DNA from: an uncultured Bacteroidota bacterium
GTDB taxonomy: Bacteria > Bacteroidota > Bacteroidia > Chitinophagales > Chitinophagaceae
Direction: 5' to 3'
Assembly (NCBI GenBank): GCA_903927185.1
Contig: CAIYLW010000053.1
Span: 21,532 to 85,531 of the forward strand
Length of the DNA stretch: 64,000 bases
Of the stretch, positions 34,841 through 42,802 are shown piece by piece. Below the pieces are notes generated by a model, which had not been told where the DNA came from, searched no databases, and was given only the letters and a program-made list of their open reading frames with translations. How positions within the stretch are numbered: the first letter of the stretch is position 1; each line of letters opens with the position of its first letter. A program made the position numbers and the translations under genes.

Positions 34841-35203
34841 ATGATTCAAATACATTTGGAACAACTACAATTTTATGCTTATCATGGACTCTTTCAGGAA
34901 GAAAAATTATTGGGTAATGAATATCTCGTTGATATACTTTTAGATTATCAACCCAATAAGAAATTAATAAATTCTATTGAAGAAACTCTCGACTATACTA
35001 AAGTATATGAATTGATTGCACAACGTATGAAACAGCCAACAGATCTTTTAGAAACAATAGCTACAGATTTTTGCTATCAGATGATGGAAAAATACGAAGC
35101 CCTCCAATCGATTCAGTTCAGTATAAAAAAAATGCATCCACCAATCTACCAATTAATGGGACATGTGGGGGTTAAATTTCAATTAAAAAGATCCGACATT
35201 TAA
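34841..35203 (+). CDS. folB: Dihydroneopterin aldolase
   Basis: A 120-residue cytosolic enzyme of folate synthesis that converts dihydroneopterin to 6-hydroxymethyl-dihydropterin plus glycolaldehyde. The conserved core is LEQLQFYAYHGLFQEEKLLGNEYLVDILLDY (with the active-site Glu and Tyr), followed by LDYTKVYELI, LLETIATDFC and the catalytic lysine region SIKKMHPPI. Length is typical. Start at 34841, directly after a promoter box; a longer in-frame extension runs through the trxB terminator and is not credible. Its TAA stop is shared with the promoter box of the next gene. Confidence 0.95.
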   Translation: MIQIHLEQLQFYAYHGLFQEEKLLGNEYLVDILLDYQPNKKLINSIEETLDYTKVYELIAQRMKQPTDLLETIATDFCYQMMEKYEALQSIQFSIKKMHPPIYQLMGHVGVKFQLKRSDI

Positions 35204-35208
35204 ATTTG
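35201..35208 (+). promoter_or_regulatory. Promoter -7 box (TAAATTTG) overlapping the folB stop
   Basis: Exact TAnnTTTG match. Its first three bases are the folB stop codon, and it ends 5 bp before the ATG at 35214. Confidence 0.5.
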
Positions 35209-35213
35209 TACTT

Positions 35214-35966
35214 ATGAAAGGGTTATTCATTCTTTTTTTACTCCCATTCTATTATACTAGTATGGCACAAGATGTTGCTGTTTTATTAAAAGAAGCTGAT
35301 AATTTCGAACGTCAAATTAAAGAACCCGAAGCCCTTGAAAAATATAAATCAGTTATTGAATTGGATCCTTCCAATGTAAAAGCACTTGTTAAAGCTTCGG
35401 AATTGAATGCTTCAATAGGAGGTAGGCAGTTTGATAAAAATAACAAACGACTTTTTTTTGAAACATCACTTGCATTTGCAAAAAAAGCTTTCGATGCAGA
35501 TCCTAACAATGCAGATGCGAATTATTCAATGGGAATGGCAGCAGGTAAAATGACAGATGTTGAAACTGAAAACAAGAAAATAGTAGCATTTGTAAAAGAT
35601 GCCAAATCTTTTAATGAAAAAGCGATTGTTCTAAATCCCAAACATGCCAAAGCAACTTATAGTCTTGGTAAATGGAATTACGAAATGGTTAATCTCTCGG
35701 GTCTTAAAAAGATAGCTGTGAAACTCTTTTACGGAGGCTTGCCGAATGGCGATTTAGATTCTGCCATAACTTATTTTGAAAAATGTAGAATTTTAGATCC
35801 TTATTTTGCATTAAATTATCTTGATCTTGCCAAAGCTTATCGAGATAATCATCGACCAGCTCAGGCAATTGAAATTTTAACTAAGCTAGCTAAATTGCCT
35901 ATTCGAACTGGTGATGATGCAGCCATTAAAGCTGAAGGAGCAAAAATGTTAAAAGATTTACAATAA
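35214..35966 (+). CDS. Periplasmic TPR protein
   Basis: A 250-residue protein with signal peptide (1-18, ending SMAQ). It has several TPR-like helix pairs: EKYKSVIELDPSNVKALVKASELNA, AKKAFDADPNNADANYSMGMAAG, NEKAIVLNPKHAKATYSLGKWNYE and FEKCRILDPYFALNYLDLAKAYRDN. The order and the loop GGLPNGDLDSAITYFEK resemble the regulator-of-microtubule-dynamics-like TPR proteins also found in Bacteroidota, whose bacterial role is unknown. It lies 20 bp upstream of the acyl-CoA-binding protein gene and is probably co-transcribed with it. Confidence 0.85.
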   Translation: MKGLFILFLLPFYYTSMAQDVAVLLKEADNFERQIKEPEALEKYKSVIELDPSNVKALVKASELNASIGGRQFDKNNKRLFFETSLAFAKKAFDADPNNADANYSMGMAAGKMTDVETENKKIVAFVKDAKSFNEKAIVLNPKHAKATYSLGKWNYEMVNLSGLKKIAVKLFYGGLPNGDLDSAITYFEKCRILDPYFALNYLDLAKAYRDNHRPAQAIEILTKLAKLPIRTGDDAAIKAEGAKMLKDLQ

Positions 35967-35986
35967 ATAATTTAAAAAAAATAAAA

Positions 35987-36244
35987 ATGGGATTACAAGA
36001 ATTATTTCAAGAATCTGTGGTTAATAGTAAAACGTTATCTGAAAAACCAGATAACGAAACACTTTTAAAACTATATGCTCTTTATAAGCAAGGTACAGAA
36101 GGAGATACACAGGAATCTGGGCCATCCAATCCTTTTGATTTTGTAGCAAAATTTAAACACGAAGCATGGGCTAAGTTAAATGGTACAAGTAAAGAAGAAG
36201 CAATGCAATCGTATATTGATTTAGTAAATCAATTAAAAGGATAA
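35987..36244 (+). CDS. Acyl-CoA-binding protein (ACBP)
   Basis: An 85-residue four-helix cytosolic protein. The ACBP signature is clear: LLKLYALYKQGTEGDTQ (acyl-CoA-contacting Tyr and Lys), then PFDFVAKFKHEAWAKLNGTSKEEAMQSYIDLV, including the conserved KxxxW and final Tyr. ACBPs bind long-chain acyl-CoA esters and buffer or deliver them. The family is common in eukaryotes and scattered in bacteria, including Bacteroidota. It follows the TPR gene by 20 bp and converges with the MATE exporter gene, 5 bp away. Confidence 0.93.
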   Translation: MGLQELFQESVVNSKTLSEKPDNETLLKLYALYKQGTEGDTQESGPSNPFDFVAKFKHEAWAKLNGTSKEEAMQSYIDLVNQLKG

Positions 36245-36249
36245 TTTTT

Positions 36250-37608
36250 TTAAATTTTAATTTTTTTCCACTTCCCACTTTGCATATACCAGAAAGAGGG
36301 GATTAGAATTGTTGTCCAATAAATCCACTCACTACCCCAACCCCAGGTGATTGGTAATTGCATTTTTTCAAGAATAGTATATACATAAATGCAATAAAAG
36401 ATAATGGCAACAAACTCGGTAGCAAGGTTCATGGACGAATTCCCAGAACCTGTTACTGCATTCATCCAAACAACTGAAACAGACATTAAAACCAATGCTA
36501 ATGAAACAACCCTTAATACTGGAATACCGGCTATTATAAAATTTTCACCTTGCCCATAAATTGATAAAAAAGCATGTGGGAATAAATTCAAAACCAAACA
36601 AACCAGACTCGCAAATCCAACACTCCAGATCATTATCTTTTTTATTAATGGCATAACTAATTCCTGTTTGTTCTGACCGATTACATTACTAACCATAGTA
36701 TTCGCAGTTGCCGCAAAAGCCCAGGTAAAACAGCCAAAAAAGCCAAACATATTTCGCATAGTATTTGATACTGCTAAATCTCTGGCCCCATGGTGTTCGA
36801 TTAAAATATAAAAGAACTCCCAACTGATAATACTAATAGCATGTTGGGCAATTAAAGGAGCAGATTGAATAATTATTAATTTACTATTTGCTTTCTCGAA
36901 ACTCCAGGATTTAAAAAGGTTTAATTGTTTACTAATGCCTTTATATCGAAGTACCATAAACAAAACAACCAAACCTGCAAATTCAGAAATGATGGATGCT
37001 GTAGCAGCACCATTAAACCCCAAATGTGGTAATCCTAATTTACCATAAATTAAAGTATAATCAAAAAATACATTAACAACTGCCTCAGTGGCTGTACCTA
37101 AAATCAAATATCTTGTTTGATTTGTACCTACCAAAAGGGCATTCCTCATTTGATATACATATAAAAAAGGGAGACCTAGGATTCTAATATTTAAAAACTG
37201 AACTGCAATTGAGACCCTTTCAGGGTCATGTAATGCATATTTTAAAATATGTGGGGCTACAAACCAAGTAAATAAAATCCCAAAAGCCGCAAATCCAAAA
37301 GAAATATAAATACCTTGTGTAAATAACCGCCCAATTTCATCGACCCTGTTTTCACCAGCTCTGCGTGATATTAAAGCTTGAAGTCCATTGTTTAAACCAT
37401 GCCCAACCACAGCAAATATCAGGTAATATACACCTGTAATACCAGCAATACCCAGTGCTTCCTGACCTAAGCCACCTAAAAAAATGTTATTAGTGATAAA
37501 ATTCAACTGCGGCACCATGATGGATAAACTGATCGGTAAAGCGAACTTTAAAATTTGCCGATGACTAGTTGTAACCTGTAAATTGATAGACGATGATGGG
37601 TTGCTCAT
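36250..37608 (-). CDS. MATE family efflux transporter
   Basis: A 452-residue inner-membrane antiporter with twelve predicted helices in two six-helix halves. Typical features are the N-terminal FALPISLSIMVPQLNFITNNIFLGGLGQEALGIAGI and the second-half NTMRNMFGFFGCFTWAFAATANTMVSNVIGQNK. It exports cationic or polyaromatic compounds in exchange for Na+ or H+; substrate unknown. The start was set at the ATG at 37608: the longer frame uses a TTG overlapping a near-consensus -7 box (TTACTTTG, minus 37618-37625). Confidence 0.93.
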   Translation of the reverse strand: MSNPSSSINLQVTTSHRQILKFALPISLSIMVPQLNFITNNIFLGGLGQEALGIAGITGVYYLIFAVVGHGLNNGLQALISRRAGENRVDEIGRLFTQGIYISFGFAAFGILFTWFVAPHILKYALHDPERVSIAVQFLNIRILGLPFLYVYQMRNALLVGTNQTRYLILGTATEAVVNVFFDYTLIYGKLGLPHLGFNGAATASIISEFAGLVVLFMVLRYKGISKQLNLFKSWSFEKANSKLIIIQSAPLIAQHAISIISWEFFYILIEHHGARDLAVSNTMRNMFGFFGCFTWAFAATANTMVSNVIGQNKQELVMPLIKKIMIWSVGFASLVCLVLNLFPHAFLSIYGQGENFIIAGIPVLRVVSLALVLMSVSVVWMNAVTGSGNSSMNLATEFVAIIFYCIYVYTILEKMQLPITWGWGSEWIYWTTILIPSFWYMQSGKWKKIKI

Positions 37609-37701
37609 AAAGTTCTGCAAAGTAACAATTTTAATATCTGCACAAATCGCTTTCCATGCATGGCTGATTTTTTATATCATTGCATACGCAATTTTTAGAT
37701 T

Positions 37702-38535
37702 ATGGTTCACAAGTTGATAGGATTTTACGGTGACCTTCACGAGTATACACCCCAAAGAAATGATCAGTTGGCAATCGAAATAGGTAGCCATCAGATTGTT
37801 TGTATGGTAAAAAACTCTTCTACGGGGGAAATTGATGCAATAGAATTGTATCAGATTGACCAATCAAATACAGATTGGAGTGATATATTATTTGAGGTAA
37901 AACAGAATTCTAAAATTTTGGGGCCTACTTATTCTGATTGTTTTGTGTTTTTTAACATTGAAGAAGCATTGGTTTTGCCTATGACAGAAATGAGTGCTAC
38001 GGCATCAGCTGATTTTCTTTCATTGGTTTATGGAACAGACGATCGTGCAGATACCAAATTTGATAGAATTAATTCAACACTTCCCACAGTTACCATTTAT
38101 CGGATTAAAAAGTCGCTCTCTGAATTACTGGATCGTAATATTGTGATTTTTAAAATTCAACACACTTATACCAATATACTTAATGATGTTTTAAATAGAG
38201 AGGAACTACCTCCGGTATTTTTAAAATTAATCGTTTATCAAAACCATTTTATTTTAGTCTTATTGAAGAATAATCAATTACAATTGATACAATCTTATAC
38301 TTTTCATCATGCTGATGATATCCTATATTTTGCAATAAGTGTGGCAAATCAATCTGGGGCTTCTCCATTACAAACTCATTTAGAATTAAGTGGAATGATA
38401 GACCCACTTACCAACTTATTGGATCAATTGAAAAAGACTTTCGGTATTGTAAGTTTAGATATCATTGCAAATCAATCTAAACCGTCAAATTATTCTCGTT
38501 GTACACTTACACCTTTTTATAAATTATTGGCATGA
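37702..38535 (+). CDS. DUF3822 family protein
   Basis: A 277-residue protein of a Bacteroidota-specific family whose two-lobed beta/alpha pattern resembles the actin-like PilM fold: QLAIEIGSHQIVCMV... in the first half, FLKLIVYQNHFILVLLKNNQLQLIQSYTF in the second. No phosphate-binding loop is obvious, so ATP binding is unproven. It overlaps rsmD by 4 bp, a pairing often conserved in the phylum, which suggests translational coupling. No signal peptide or membrane helix, so cytosolic. Function unknown. Confidence 0.85.
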   Translation: MVHKLIGFYGDLHEYTPQRNDQLAIEIGSHQIVCMVKNSSTGEIDAIELYQIDQSNTDWSDILFEVKQNSKILGPTYSDCFVFFNIEEALVLPMTEMSATASADFLSLVYGTDDRADTKFDRINSTLPTVTIYRIKKSLSELLDRNIVIFKIQHTYTNILNDVLNREELPPVFLKLIVYQNHFILVLLKNNQLQLIQSYTFHHADDILYFAISVANQSGASPLQTHLELSGMIDPLTNLLDQLKKTFGIVSLDIIANQSKPSNYSRCTLTPFYKLLA

Positions 38536-39074
38536 GAATAATTTCAGGTAATTGGGGTGGAAGAAAGATACAGCCTCCAGCAAATATGCCTCATACGCGC
38601 CCTACAACTGATATTGCTAAAGAAGGTTTATTCAATATTCTTCAAAACAGAATAAACTTTGAAGGAATTAAAACATTGGATCTTTTTGGTGGAACTGGTT
38701 GTATTAGTTATGAACTCGGCTCAAGAGGGGCAAAAGATTTAACTATAGTTGAGAAAGATCCTATCATGTACAATTTCATTAAAAATAATTGTGAAATGCT
38801 GGGTATGCAAAACTTTCATTTACTTAAAATGGATGTATTTTCTTATTTAAATACAACAACTACTGCATTCGATTTTATTTTTGCAGGTCCACCATATGCC
38901 TTAGGTGCAATTGATGAGATTCCCCGTATCATTGAACAAAAAGGATTAATAGCAAAAGGAGGCTTTTTTGTATTGGAACATACTCCCAGAAATCAATATG
39001 AGAAAATGAATTCTTTCTTATTTCAAAGAAATTATGGAACTACTGTTTTTTCATTCTTCATAAATAAAGATTAG
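38532..39074 (+). CDS. rsmD: 16S rRNA (guanine(966)-N2)-methyltransferase RsmD
   Basis: A 180-residue SAM-dependent methyltransferase that modifies G966 of 16S rRNA. The N-terminus MRIISGNWGGRKIQPP and RPTTDIAKEGLFNIL are typical of RsmD. Motif I is DLFGGTGCISYELGSRGA (50-67). Motif IV, normally (D/N)PPY/F, reads GPPY here: G119 (codon GGT, 38886-38888) replaces the expected Asp. The fold and length are otherwise normal. Whether catalysis survives is uncertain; the substitution could be a lineage trait. It overlaps the DUF3822 gene by 4 bp. Confidence 0.93.
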   Translation: MRIISGNWGGRKIQPPANMPHTRPTTDIAKEGLFNILQNRINFEGIKTLDLFGGTGCISYELGSRGAKDLTIVEKDPIMYNFIKNNCEMLGMQNFHLLKMDVFSYLNTTTTAFDFIFAGPPYALGAIDEIPRIIEQKGLIAKGGFFVLEHTPRNQYEKMNSFLFQRNYGTTVFSFFINKD

Positions 39075-39110
39075 ATTCTGTAATATTCCACAGCATTATT
39101 TCGAATTTAC

Positions 39111-39118
39111 TAAATTTG
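39111..39118 (+). promoter_or_regulatory. Promoter -7 box (TAAATTTG) of the cyclo-ligase/lpxK/rnr operon
   Basis: Exact TAnnTTTG match ending 4 bp before the ATG at 39123, giving a near-leaderless first gene of a three-gene operon. Confidence 0.55.
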
Positions 39119-39122
39119 ATGT

Positions 39123-39692
39123 ATGACGAAAAATCAGCTGAGAGTTCTTTACAAGAACAAAAGAAATGCTATTTCGGATACGGAGAAATTGAAATTTGAT
39201 GACTTGATTTTGATACAGTTTCAACAATTCGATTTTTCTCAAATTCAAACTCTGTTTTCTTATTGGCCAATGGAAAGTCATTCAGAACCGAATGTGGATT
39301 TGATGGTTAGATATCTCCGTGTTTTGGTTTCAGGGATTCAAATCGCTTACCCTGTAATCGATAATAGCGATTATTCCATGAAAGCGATCTTAACTACTGA
39401 GGAAACTGATTTTAAAACTAATAAATGGGGCATGGAAGAGCCCATCGGAGAAACATTTATTAAACCAGATCAGGTTGATTTAATATTTGTTCCATTATTG
39501 GCATTTGACAAAAAAGGGTATCGGGTAGGTTTTGGGAAAGGGTATTATGACCGTTATTTAGCTAATTGTAGTGAGGAAACAGTTAAAATCGGGTTTTCTT
39601 ATTTCGAGCCAATCGAGCAGATTAGTGATACCAATCAATTTGACGTACCTTTAAATTACTGCATTACACCGCAGTTTACCTATGAATTTTAA
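39123..39692 (+). CDS. 5-formyltetrahydrofolate cyclo-ligase
   Basis: A 189-residue cytosolic enzyme that converts 5-formyl-THF to 5,10-methenyl-THF using ATP, returning the dead-end folate to the one-carbon pool. The N-terminal basic segment is MTKNQLRVLYKNKRNAIS. The signature VDLIFVPLLAFDKKGYRVGFGKGYYDRYL contains the ATP/substrate loop. The C-terminus QFDVPLNYCITP is the usual D-x-P-x-(D/N)-x-x-x-T-P. The gene overlaps lpxK by 11 bp, so the two are translationally linked. Confidence 0.95.
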   Translation: MTKNQLRVLYKNKRNAISDTEKLKFDDLILIQFQQFDFSQIQTLFSYWPMESHSEPNVDLMVRYLRVLVSGIQIAYPVIDNSDYSMKAILTTEETDFKTNKWGMEEPIGETFIKPDQVDLIFVPLLAFDKKGYRVGFGKGYYDRYLANCSEETVKIGFSYFEPIEQISDTNQFDVPLNYCITPQFTYEF

Positions 39693-40770
39693 CACGCTTT
39701 TCCTTAAGTCATTCCGTGTTTTATTGTTTCCATTTGCAGTTTTGTATGGACTAATTATTTTTATTCGAAACAGACTTTTTGATAGTCATTATTTGGCCTT
39801 TTCTGAATTCAATTTTCCTTTAATCTGCGTCGGAAATTTGGCAGTAGGAGGTACTGGAAAATCACCAATGGTAGAATACTTGATCAAATTATTAGAACTC
39901 CAGTTCAAAATTGCCACACTTAGTAGGGGCTATAAGCGTAAAACAAAAGGGTATGTTTTAGCAAATGATCGAACAACAGCTTTGGAAATTGGCGATGAAC
40001 CCATGCAATTTCATTTAAAATTCCCTAATGTGCCGGTAGCTGTAGGAGAAGAACGTTTAGTTGGGATTCCACATCTTTTACAAGATCACGGTGATTTACA
40101 AGCCATTATCTTAGACGATGCATTTCAACATCGATCTGTTCAAGCTGGAATGAATATCTTGCTGACTGATTTTAGTAATTTATATTCACACGATTTCTTT
40201 TTGCCAACTGGTGATTTAAGGGATGAATGGTCATCGGCAGATCGAGCACAAATTATTGTGGTTACAAAATGCCCTGCCAACTTATCTGAAGAAAAGAAAC
40301 AAAAAGTAATTCGTAGCTTAAAACCAATTGCTAGTCAGAAAGTATTTTTCACATGTATCGAATATGGAACACCTTATCATATTTTTAATAATAGCGATGA
40401 ATGGATATTAACTCAAAGAGATGAAGTTTTGTTGGTTTGTGGAATTGCTAATCCTAAGCCATTGAAAGATTATTTATTGCAAAATGTACATACTTATTAT
40501 CAACAAGACTATTCAGATCATCATATTTTTTCAATTGATGATTTTAATGAAATAAAAGAAAAATTCAATGAAGTTCAAGCAAAAGATAAATTGATATTAA
40601 CTACAGAAAAAGATGCAGTACGATTCACAAAGTTTACTGAAGAATTGGCCAATATTCCTATGTATGTTTTACCTATTCGGCATAGATTTTTATTTGAGGA
40701 AGGAAATTTATTCAATGAATTGATAATAGACTTTATCAGAAACTTCCGATTTAATCCAACTACAAAATGA
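39682..40770 (+). CDS. lpxK: Tetraacyldisaccharide 4'-kinase (lipid A synthesis)
   Basis: A 362-residue membrane-associated kinase that phosphorylates the lipid A precursor at the 4' position. An N-terminal hydrophobic anchor (LFPFAVLYGLIIFIRN) precedes the P-loop-like GNLAVGGTGKSPMVEYL. Later come the LSRGYKRKTKGY segment and ILDDAFQHRSVQAGMNILLTDFS, which holds the family's Asp/His-rich active region. This supports an outer membrane with lipopolysaccharide. It overlaps the cyclo-ligase gene at its start and rnr by 4 bp at its end. Confidence 0.96.
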   Translation: MNFNTLFLKSFRVLLFPFAVLYGLIIFIRNRLFDSHYLAFSEFNFPLICVGNLAVGGTGKSPMVEYLIKLLELQFKIATLSRGYKRKTKGYVLANDRTTALEIGDEPMQFHLKFPNVPVAVGEERLVGIPHLLQDHGDLQAIILDDAFQHRSVQAGMNILLTDFSNLYSHDFFLPTGDLRDEWSSADRAQIIVVTKCPANLSEEKKQKVIRSLKPIASQKVFFTCIEYGTPYHIFNNSDEWILTQRDEVLLVCGIANPKPLKDYLLQNVHTYYQQDYSDHHIFSIDDFNEIKEKFNEVQAKDKLILTTEKDAVRFTKFTEELANIPMYVLPIRHRFLFEEGNLFNELIIDFIRNFRFNPTTK

Positions 40771-42800
40771 GCAAACAAAAAATAAAGCAAAAGCAAAAAC
40801 AAAAAAATACACATAAAAGTGCTGAGCATTTACCTCAGAAAGGGCGGTTAGAAATTACACGATCTGGTATGGGATTCGTTATAGTAGACGGTGATAAGAA
40901 CGATGTAATGGTTAAGCCTGGAGATTTTTCCACTGCATTAAATGGAGATATTGTACGAGTAAAATTAGTGAAAGAAAATTTACGTACAGGCAAAAAAGAA
41001 GGGAGAATTACAGAAGTGGTTACTAGAAAACAAACGGAATTTATTGGCCATCTCCAGTTGTCTACAAATCATGCATTCTTTGTTCCCGATACGGATAAAC
41101 CAATGCCAGATTTATTTATTCCATTGATTGATATAAATGGAGCAAAAAATAAAGATAGGGTAATAGCACGTTTAGTAAAATGGGATAAAACGGATAAAAA
41201 ACCAGTTGGTGAAATAGTTAAAGTGTTACTACCTGAAGACGATAATGATGCAGCTATGCAAGAATTATTGGCACAGGCAGGATTTCCTTTGTCATTTCCT
41301 CTTGATGTTCAAGAATCAGCAGAACGAATTCCAACTATTTTAGACAAAGATGAAATTGGAAAAAGAAGAGATTGTAGAGATATCTTAACTTTTACAATTG
41401 ATCCAGCAGATGCAAAAGATTTCGACGATGCGATTTCTATTAGAGAATTAAGTAAAGATGTTTATGAAATAGGTGTTCATATTGCGGATGTAAGTTATTA
41501 TGTAGAACCTGAATCTGATCTAGATGTAGAAGCCTATAAAAGAGCTACATCGGTATATCTTCCAGATAGAGTTAATCCCATGTTACCTGAAAAAATATCT
41601 AATGAACTTTGTTCATTAAGACCGCATGAGGATAAATTCACTTTCTCTGCAATTTTTCAAATGACAGCAAAAGGAGAAATTAAACAATATTGGTTGGGAA
41701 AAACGGTGATTCATTCTGATCATAGATACGCTTATGAAGATGTGCAGGAAATCATTGACACAAAAGAAGGAATTCATAAAGAAGAGATTCTTTTATTAAA
41801 TGATATCTCTCAACGCATGCGTAAAAAACGCTTTGAAAAGGGTGCCATTAATTTCTCATCTCAAGAAGTTCGGTTTAAATTAGACGAAAAGGGAACACCT
41901 ATTGGAATTATAATTAAAGAAAGCAAAGAATCACATCAACTTATTGAGGAATTAATGCTTTTAGCAAATAAAACTGTAGCCGAAAATGTTTCCAAACTAC
42001 ATATCAATAAAAAGCCGATACCTTTCCCATATCGAGTTCATGACCAACCTGATAAAGACAGATTAGCACCTTTTTTAGTGTTCGCGAAAAAATATGGACA
42101 TGTTTTTGATATTAGTAGTCCTCAAAATATTTCTGCAAGTTTCAATCAAATGTTAGCAGATGCAAAGGGAAAACCAGAACAACATGTGTTGGAACAACTG
42201 GGTATCAGAACAATGGCAAAAGCAATTTATACGACTGAAAATATTGGACACTACGGATTGGCTTTTGATTTCTATTGTCATTTTACATCTCCTATCAGAA
42301 GATATCCGGATATATTGGTTCACCGGGTATTGGAGTCTATCCTTATAGGAAAGACTATTAATGATAAAAAAATGGAAGAGAAATGTAAGCATAGCAGCGA
42401 AAGAGAAAGAGCAGCTATGGAATGCGAACGTGCTGGAAATAAATATAAACAAGTTGAATTTTTAAAATCACATGTTGGTGAAACATTTGAAGCTGTAATA
42501 AGTGGCGTTTCTAGTTTTGGGTTCTGGGCAGAAACAGTATTGCATAAATGTGAAGGCCTTGTTAGTGTAATCGGATTATCTGATTACGATGATTTTAGAC
42601 ATATAGAAACTGAATATAGTTTAGTAGGTAGAAGAACAGGCAAAGCTTTTCGTATGGGCGATAAAGTAATGATTAAAATAGTATCTGCAAATTTAGAAAA
42701 GCGACAGCTGGATTATGAATGGGTTATGCAGATTAAAGGTGATAATGAAAATGAGGAAAAAGTTAAAATAAAGAAACCTAGAGGGGGAAAAAATAAGTAG
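40767..42800 (+). CDS. rnr: Ribonuclease R
   Basis: A 677-residue 3'-5' exoribonuclease of the RNB family that degrades structured RNA. A basic N-terminal tail rich in K and Q is followed by cold-shock OB domains (about 25-215). The catalytic RNB domain has the metal-binding block TIDPADAKDFDDAIS (about 210-225) and VHIADVSYYVEPESDLDVEAYKRATSVYLPDRVNPMLPE. A C-terminal S1 RNA-binding domain follows (GETFEAVISGVSSFGFWAE), then a basic tail. Last gene of the three-gene operon. It converges with the membrane MutS gene with only 2 bp between stops; its terminator lies inside that gene. Confidence 0.96.
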   Translation: MSKQKIKQKQKQKNTHKSAEHLPQKGRLEITRSGMGFVIVDGDKNDVMVKPGDFSTALNGDIVRVKLVKENLRTGKKEGRITEVVTRKQTEFIGHLQLSTNHAFFVPDTDKPMPDLFIPLIDINGAKNKDRVIARLVKWDKTDKKPVGEIVKVLLPEDDNDAAMQELLAQAGFPLSFPLDVQESAERIPTILDKDEIGKRRDCRDILTFTIDPADAKDFDDAISIRELSKDVYEIGVHIADVSYYVEPESDLDVEAYKRATSVYLPDRVNPMLPEKISNELCSLRPHEDKFTFSAIFQMTAKGEIKQYWLGKTVIHSDHRYAYEDVQEIIDTKEGIHKEEILLLNDISQRMRKKRFEKGAINFSSQEVRFKLDEKGTPIGIIIKESKESHQLIEELMLLANKTVAENVSKLHINKKPIPFPYRVHDQPDKDRLAPFLVFAKKYGHVFDISSPQNISASFNQMLADAKGKPEQHVLEQLGIRTMAKAIYTTENIGHYGLAFDFYCHFTSPIRRYPDILVHRVLESILIGKTINDKKMEEKCKHSSERERAAMECERAGNKYKQVEFLKSHVGETFEAVISGVSSFGFWAETVLHKCEGLVSVIGLSDYDDFRHIETEYSLVGRRTGKAFRMGDKVMIKIVSANLEKRQLDYEWVMQIKGDNENEEKVKIKKPRGGKNK

Positions 42801-42802
42801 CA

